Below, one piece after another: positions 7,027 through 11,024 of a DNA stretch of 11,024 nucleotides. The position numbers and the translations under genes were made by a program. Each line of letters begins with the position of its first letter. Positions within the stretch are counted from its first letter, which is position 1. The stretch lies in NCBI GenBank assembly GCA_016200125.1, contig JACQFK010000026.1, forward strand, positions 1 to 11,024. Direction: 5' to 3'. Source of the DNA: Planctomycetota bacterium (GTDB lineage: Bacteria > Planctomycetota > MHYJ01 > JACPRB01). Under the pieces are notes generated by a model, which made no database searches, was not told the DNA's origin, and was given only the letters and a program-made list of their open reading frames with translations.

Positions 7027-8996
7027 CAGAACTTCCCTTCCGCCCCTACAAGCACGCTGCGGGTGGGCGCGGGATTGAAGCGCCCGTTTATGCCGCCCGA
7101 GTCGAAGTACCGGCGGTCCGTGAAGTTATACACGGAAACGAAGCCCGTCAGCACCTTCCACGCGTAGGAGACCTTCGCGTCCCAGGCCACGTAGTCGGAC
7201 AGCGTCGGGCCGGCGTTGCTGAAATCGCCCACCAGGAAGCGGTGGCCGGCGTAGCGGCCGTCGATCGACAGGGTCGCCCCCTCGCAGCGCCCGGTGAGCC
7301 CCAGCGACGCCGCGTGGCGCGGCGTGACGGGGTAGGCCTTCCCGACCTGCGTGGGATCCAGCGCCTGGATGATCTCGACCTTGGTGAAGGTGTAGGTCCC
7401 GAACAGCTCGATCCAGGGGAAGGGCGACACGCGCGTCTGCGTCTCGACGCCGGAATGGACGACCTTGCCGAAGTTGATGTTGGTGCCGAAAGGGCCGAAG
7501 AAGGTCGGGTCGAAGAAGATCTCGTCGTGGACGCTCATGCGGTACACCGTCACTTCCCCGGACGCCCACTTGTCCGCCCGGACGCGGAAGCCTCCCTGGT
7601 AGGTCGAGGCGTGCTCGGGCAGGAGCTGGGGATCGGTCGCGGAGAATCCGACGAGCTCGTCGCGCGTGGGGTACTTGAACGAGCGGCCCGCGGAGGCGAA
7701 AAGGGAGAAGGCCTCCACGACCTTGACGGTGACCCCGCCCTGCGGACACCACTGGTCGAGCGCGCGGAGTTCGTCAAGGTCGGTGCCGAAGTTGTCCTCC
7801 CGGTCGAGCGCGAAGAGCGCGCGGTCGTAGCGGACGCCCGCCGTCAGGATGACCTGTTCGATCGCCCGCAGCTCGACCTGCTCGTAGAGGCCGACGAGGC
7901 GGCGGACGTAGCTGGCTTCGGAGGAGAAACCGGGCGAACCGGCGACCGCTCCCGCGGACTCGTACGAGAGGTCGATGCCCGTCGTGAAGATCAGGTCCTC
8001 GTCGAAGACCTTCGGAGCGACGACGTGCTTCAGCTGGAGCTGGGTGAGCGCCGATCCGTCGTCGATCCGGAACTGGAACTCCTGGTCGAAGGAATTGCCG
8101 TCGGTCCGCGTGTGGCCGAGGCTGACGCTCAACTGCCCCGCGTCTCCGAAATCCTTCTCCATCCCCGCGTCCGCATAGTCCTCGGAGGCGTGGGCGTCGC
8201 CGGAGCGGATCGTCCCGCGGCGGCCCGCGGCGGCCATCTCGGCCGCGGTGAGCGAACCGGGCCTCTCGCGGTCGTCGTCGTGATGCCCGAGCTTGGCGAA
8301 GAACTTCAGCGTCGGTTCGAGGTCGTAGTCCATCCGGGCCGTGATCGTGTCGCCCTTGTAGCCGCTGTGGCGCCGGTACCCGTGGGTCCGCTCGTCGAAG
8401 GCCAGCACCTGGAAGAGGGCCTTGTCGGAGCCCGCGCTGGCCGAGGCCGCGGCGTTGAACGTGGACCAGGTGCCGCCCGAGAGCGTGAGGCTCGCCGCGG
8501 GGTCCTTCGATCCCTTCTTCGTGATGATGTTGATCACGCCGGCCAGGGCCGTGTCCCCGTAGATCGCGGCGGCCGGCCCCCGCACGATCTCGACCCGGTC
8601 GATGTTGTCCAGCGGGATCGTGGCCCAGTCCGTCGTCGATCCGACGACGGAGTTGGTTTTCCGGCCGTCCACCATCACGAGGGTACGCTGTCCGTTGCCC
8701 GATCCGTTGTTGTAACCGCGCAGGTCCATCAGGCGGTCGTAGCCGCCCTTGACCTGTCCCTGGGCGAAGAAGCCGGGCTGTCGCTCCACGACCTCCACGA
8801 GGCTGGTCGCTCCGCTTTCCTTGATCTGGGCGCCCGTGACCACGGTCACGCCCGCGGGAACGTCCATGACGTCCGATTCCCGTCGTTCCGCGGTGATGAC
8901 GACCTCCTTCTCCTGGGCCTTGTCGTCCGCGGCCTTCGGCTTGGCAGGAGGCGGGGGCTGCTGGAGCGAGAGCAGGAGCGTGAGCAGCAGGTTCAT
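7026..8996 (-). CDS. btuB: TonB-dependent outer-membrane receptor, BtuB-like, probably for corrinoids
   Basis: A 656-residue TonB-dependent receptor. A short hydrophobic leader (MNLLLTLLLSLQQ, with no basic residue in its n-region) precedes a proline- and lysine-rich linker. EVVITA at 31-36 looks like a TonB box. The plug domain follows (about 45-160), with DVPAGVTVVTGAQIKESGA, LVMVDGRK and the highly typical IDRVEIVRGPAAAIYGDTALAGVINIITKK. The rest is beta-barrel with alternating polar and aromatic strands, ending in a C-terminal Phe as expected for BAM recognition. ATG 8996 overlaps the cobQ stop as ATGA, and AAAGGGA stands about 8 bases upstream. The plug and the size fit BtuB and related receptors. 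The B12 assignment rests on the riboswitch and on the linked BtuFCD-like genes; a cobalt or siderophore ligand is less likely. Confidence 0.87.
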   Translation of the reverse strand: MNLLLTLLLSLQQPPPPAKPKAADDKAQEKEVVITAERRESDVMDVPAGVTVVTGAQIKESGATSLVEVVERQPGFFAQGQVKGGYDRLMDLRGYNNGSGNGQRTLVMVDGRKTNSVVGSTTDWATIPLDNIDRVEIVRGPAAAIYGDTALAGVINIITKKGSKDPAASLTLSGGTWSTFNAAASASAGSDKALFQVLAFDERTHGYRRHSGYKGDTITARMDYDLEPTLKFFAKLGHHDDDRERPGSLTAAEMAAAGRRGTIRSGDAHASEDYADAGMEKDFGDAGQLSVSLGHTRTDGNSFDQEFQFRIDDGSALTQLQLKHVVAPKVFDEDLIFTTGIDLSYESAGAVAGSPGFSSEASYVRRLVGLYEQVELRAIEQVILTAGVRYDRALFALDREDNFGTDLDELRALDQWCPQGGVTVKVVEAFSLFASAGRSFKYPTRDELVGFSATDPQLLPEHASTYQGGFRVRADKWASGEVTVYRMSVHDEIFFDPTFFGPFGTNINFGKVVHSGVETQTRVSPFPWIELFGTYTFTKVEIIQALDPTQVGKAYPVTPRHAASLGLTGRCEGATLSIDGRYAGHRFLVGDFSNAGPTLSDYVAWDAKVSYAWKVLTGFVSVYNFTDRRYFDSGGINGRFNPAPTRSVLVGAEGKF

Positions 8997-10480
8997 GGGT
9001 GCTTCCCTTTCAAAACCCGGTGGATGAAGTCCATGTTGAGAGGGGCTCTCACGTGGGCCGCCAGCTTGTCGAACTCGGCGTCGGCATCGACGTCCGACGA
9101 CATCCGGAGGGCGGGCCAGCCGCGGGCCGCACGGAGGCCGTCCACGAAGTGGCGCCGGAACCCGGCGTTGTCGAACACGCCGTGGAGATAGGTGCCCCAG
9201 ACGCGCCCGCCGGCGGCCTCGGCGCCGTCGAACTCGGACACGGGCCGCCCGCCCCGCTGGGTGATCCGGAGCAGGGGCGCCGCCGCCGTCGATTCGGCGC
9301 GGCCCATGTGGATTTCGTAGCCGCGCACCTCCGCGCCGCTGGCCAGGTGGACGCCCGAGACCTGCGCAGTGATCTTCTCCTCTTCGAAGACCGTGACCGA
9401 CGGGAGCAGCCCGAGCCCCGGCTCCGCCTCGGAGGCCGCCTCGATGCGGCGAGGGTCGCGGATGAGCGTCCCCAGCATCTGGAACCCGCCGCAGATTCCC
9501 ACGACGGTGGCCCCTCTCTCCAGGCAGCGCGCGACGTGGGCGGCGAAGCCCGCCTCCTTCAGACGCCGCAGGTCGGCGATCGTGCTCTTGGTCCCCGGCA
9601 AGATCAGCGCGTCGGGCACGCGATCGTCGGAGCGCTCGAGGTACCTCAGGCGGACGTCGGGCTCGGCCTCGAGCGCGTCGAAGTCGGTGAAGTTCGACAT
9701 CCGCGGATGGAGGACGACGTCGATCCGGATCTTGTCCGCGGGCGCGACGCCGCCGACCCTCTCCGGAGGCACGGCGTCCTCCTCCGGGATCCGGATGTGG
9801 CGGAAATGGGGGACGACGCCCAGCACGGGGCGGCCCGTCTCGCGCTCGAGAAAGTCGAGCCCGGGTCGGAGGATCTCGAGGTCGCCGCGGAACTTGTTGA
9901 TGATGAAGCCGCGGACGCGCGCCCGCTCGGGATCGAGGAGCAGCTGCATCGTGCCGACGATCTGTGCGAACACGCCGCCGACGTCGATGTCGCCGACGAG
10001 CAGCACGGGCGCGTCGGCGATCTCGGCCGTGCGCATGTTGACGATGTCGGACTCGCGGAGGTTGACCTCGGCGGGGCTGCCCGCGCCCTCGATAACGACG
10101 GCGTCGTAGTCGCGCTGGAGGCGGAAGAGGCAGCCGCGGATCATCGAGAGGAGCGTGGGCTTGAAGTCCTGGTACTCGCGCGCGGTCATGTTCTTCACCG
10201 GGCGCCCGAGGACGACGACCTGCGCGGCCGTGTCTGTGGAGGGCTTGAGGAGCACGGGGTTCATGTCGACGGTCGCCTCGATCCCGCAGGCGGCCGCCTG
10301 GACCGCGGTGGAGCGGCCGATCTCCCCCCCGTCGCGGCAGACATGGGCGTTGTTCGCCATGTTCTGCGCCTTGAAGGGGGCGACGCGGAGGCCGTCCTGC
10401 CGGAAGATGCGGCAGAGCGCGGCGACGAGGGTGGACTTGCCGACGCCGCTGGCGGTCCCCTGGATCATGATGGCCGGCAT
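8993..10480 (-). CDS. cobQ: Cobyric acid synthase (glutamine-dependent amidase), CobQ/CbiP
   Basis: This enzyme amidates four side chains of adenosylcobyrinic acid a,c-diamide with glutamine and ATP, giving cobyric acid late in corrinoid synthesis. The N-terminal ATPase domain shows a P-loop-like GTASGVGKST (8-17), PFKAQNMANNA (35-45), NPVLLKPSTD (74-83), IEGAGSPAEVNL (130-141) and VGDIDVGGVFA (162-172). The class I glutamine amidotransferase domain has the nucleophile Cys330 in GICGGFQMLG and His433 in YLHGVFDN. The 495 residues match the family's usual length. The frame is open up to GTG at 10522, but that codon lies in the terminator stem, and family members begin just before the (M/I)xQGT motif, so ATG 10480 (MPAIMIQGT) is preferred; ATG 10468 is also possible. 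No clear Shine-Dalgarno precedes it. It is first gene of the importer operon and under the B12 riboswitch. Confidence 0.93.
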   Translation of the reverse strand: MPAIMIQGTASGVGKSTLVAALCRIFRQDGLRVAPFKAQNMANNAHVCRDGGEIGRSTAVQAAACGIEATVDMNPVLLKPSTDTAAQVVVLGRPVKNMTAREYQDFKPTLLSMIRGCLFRLQRDYDAVVIEGAGSPAEVNLRESDIVNMRTAEIADAPVLLVGDIDVGGVFAQIVGTMQLLLDPERARVRGFIINKFRGDLEILRPGLDFLERETGRPVLGVVPHFRHIRIPEEDAVPPERVGGVAPADKIRIDVVLHPRMSNFTDFDALEAEPDVRLRYLERSDDRVPDALILPGTKSTIADLRRLKEAGFAAHVARCLERGATVVGICGGFQMLGTLIRDPRRIEAASEAEPGLGLLPSVTVFEEEKITAQVSGVHLASGAEVRGYEIHMGRAESTAAAPLLRITQRGGRPVSEFDGAEAAGGRVWGTYLHGVFDNAGFRRHFVDGLRAARGWPALRMSSDVDADAEFDKLAAHVRAPLNMDFIHRVLKGKHP

Positions 10481-10485
10481 AAACG

Positions 10486-10524
10486 AAAAAAGGGCGCAGC
10501 CCTCCCCCACGGGAAGCTGCACCC
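10486..10524 (-). terminator. Intrinsic terminator in the cobQ leader, probable riboswitch expression platform
   Basis: On the minus strand GGGTGCAGC (10524-10516) pairs with GCTGCGCCC (10500-10492) over nine base pairs with one G-U. The intervening TTCCC-GTG-GGGGA can form a further five-pair stem. Six T residues (10491-10486) follow at once, then the cobQ ATG six bases later at 10480. Placement between a cobalamin aptamer and the first gene is the standard layout for transcription attenuation. Alternative pairings that would break it are visible: AAGGGC (10559-10554) with GCCCTT (10495-10490), CGGGAA (10542-10537) with TTCCCG (10515-10510), and GAAGC (10534-10530) with GCTTC (10517-10513). 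Which of these acts as antiterminator is inference. Confidence 0.8.
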
Positions 10525-10583
10525 AGTTCGCTTCGTTTCCCGGCCGACGGATGGCCCTTCTCCTGGGCGCCGTCTATGTTCGC

Positions 10584-11024
10584 TCAGGCAGGTCTTCTGG
10601 CTCCTGGATCACGTTCCCGGGTCTTCCCACCGGCCTTGCGGCACGGCAGTGACGTCGGGCGTACAGCTCCAGTTACAGCGGCTGGACCGCCCCCGGATTT
10701 CACGGGGTTCCCTATTAAGCCCTCATCGGGCGCCTGTGCTGAGGGCATGATAACCGGCCGGTTCGGCGAGTCAACGGAATTCAACGGGCCGCGGCACACC
10801 TCGAGGGCGATCTCGCGCGTCCAGTCGTCGGGCGGGTCGGACTCGGAGCCGCGCAGCAGCCGCGCGATCTGGAGCCCCAGCACGTCGATCGCCGTCGACG
10901 CGTAGTGCTCGCCGCCGAAGCGGCGCAGATTCCCCCCCTGCGCCTTGAGGATGAAGGCGTCCTGCTCGAAGATGCGCGTCGCGACCGGGTTGAGCAGCAG
11001 CTTGACGATCCAGCCGGGGAAGCG
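10584..11024 (-). CDS. C-terminal part of an unassigned protein, possibly a Rieske-type oxygenase (5' part outside window)
   Basis: A minus-strand frame enters from the right edge, reading FPGWIVKLLLNPVATRIF, then EQDAFILKAQ, GGNLRRFGGEHYASTAIDVLG and LQIARLLRGSES. The E-Q-D-x-x-I-L-x-x-Q pattern followed by GGEHY-ST-x-D-VLG and an RLLR helix recalls the C-terminal end of Rieske [2Fe-2S] oxygenase alpha-type subunits, but the iron-binding parts lie outside, so this is tentative. Protein-like sequence seems to fade at about residue EIALEV (near 10797). The frame nevertheless stays open through the whole riboswitch to TGA 10586-10584. The tail is therefore either a fortuitous extension or the result of a missed frameshift near a natural stop. 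The gene lies on the same strand as the B12 operon, and may supply read-through transcription into it. Confidence 0.45.
   Translation of the reverse strand, partial: RFPGWIVKLLLNPVATRIFEQDAFILKAQGGNLRRFGGEHYASTAIDVLGLQIARLLRGSESDPPDDWTREIALEVCRGPLNSVDSPNRPVIMPSAQAPDEGLIGNPVKSGGGPAAVTGAVRPTSLPCRKAGGKTRERDPGARRPA
10585..10760 (-). promoter_or_regulatory. Cobalamin (B12) riboswitch aptamer
   Basis: Conserved cobalamin-aptamer elements are present in order on the minus strand. There is a 5' GGTT (10755-10752), then a six-pair P2 stem GCCCTC (10746-10741) / GAGGGC (10724-10719), the invariant TTAATAGGGAA (10718-10708), a CCCCG-TGAAAT-CCGGGG hairpin, a GCCGCTGTAACT segment, CACTG followed by GGTGGGAAGAC, and finally the B12 box AGCCAGAAGACCTGCC (10602-10587). 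Such RNAs bind adenosylcobalamin or related corrinoids and usually lower expression of the downstream genes when ligand is plentiful. Here the next element is a terminator directly before cobQ, so B12 would be expected to favour termination and shut off corrinoid synthesis, uptake and the cotranscribed YfhO genes. Exact 5' limits are approximate. Confidence 0.93.

Noticed and set aside
10480..10522. cobQ start at GTG 10522
   Set aside because: The added 14 residues are encoded by the terminator hairpin and U-tract, and the family normally starts right before the (M/I)xQGT motif.
7242..10750. Long plus-strand frames of about 650 and 580 codons opposite the receptor and cobQ
   Set aside because: Both are antisense shadows of strongly recognised proteins and cross the riboswitch and terminator; no domain or translation signal supports them.

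Overview
The window is about 11 kb of GC-rich bacterial DNA. A TonB-dependent outer-membrane receptor next to a lipoprotein-type substrate-binding protein points to a diderm (Gram-negative-type) bacterium. The high GC, the GTG and TTG starts and the two YfhO-family membrane proteins would fit several poorly cultured phyla as well as Proteobacteria, so I do not name a taxon.

Most of the window (about 524-10760) is one minus-strand transcription unit, read from right to left. It begins with a cobalamin riboswitch (about 10585-10760) and a strong intrinsic terminator (10486-10524) placed just before the first gene, an arrangement expected for B12-controlled attenuation. The genes in order are cobQ/cbiP (cobyric acid synthase), a BtuB-like TonB-dependent receptor, a BtuD-like ABC ATPase, a BtuF-like corrinoid-binding lipoprotein, a BtuC-like FecCD permease, and two tandem paralogous YfhO-family multi-pass membrane proteins. 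Every junction overlaps by 1-17 bases or has a 3-base gap, so the genes are probably translationally coupled. Together they describe corrinoid capture at the outer membrane, periplasmic binding and ATP-driven import, alongside one late step of corrin-ring amidation. The YfhO pair has no obvious B12 role and appears to ride on the same transcript.

The left end (1-about 557) is on the plus strand: the last 41 codons of a probable TetR-type regulator, then an ECF sigma factor. Sigma region 2 is intact, but recognisable sequence stops at about residue 123, at the start of region 4. At the same point (about 550-560) the convergent second YfhO gene loses its last ~39 residues. Two unrelated genes lose their 3' ends at one breakpoint, so this is either a real deletion/rearrangement or an assembly chimera. 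It is the most notable anomaly in the window.

The right edge (10584-11024, minus) holds the C-terminal part of another gene, possibly a Rieske-type oxygenase. Its open frame runs on through the whole riboswitch. I see no rRNA, tRNA, CRISPR array, insertion sequence or phage gene. I do not find a convincing undescribed system. There is no gene-free stretch longer than 300 bases; the longest non-coding elements are the riboswitch leader and the 61-base gap at 128-188.
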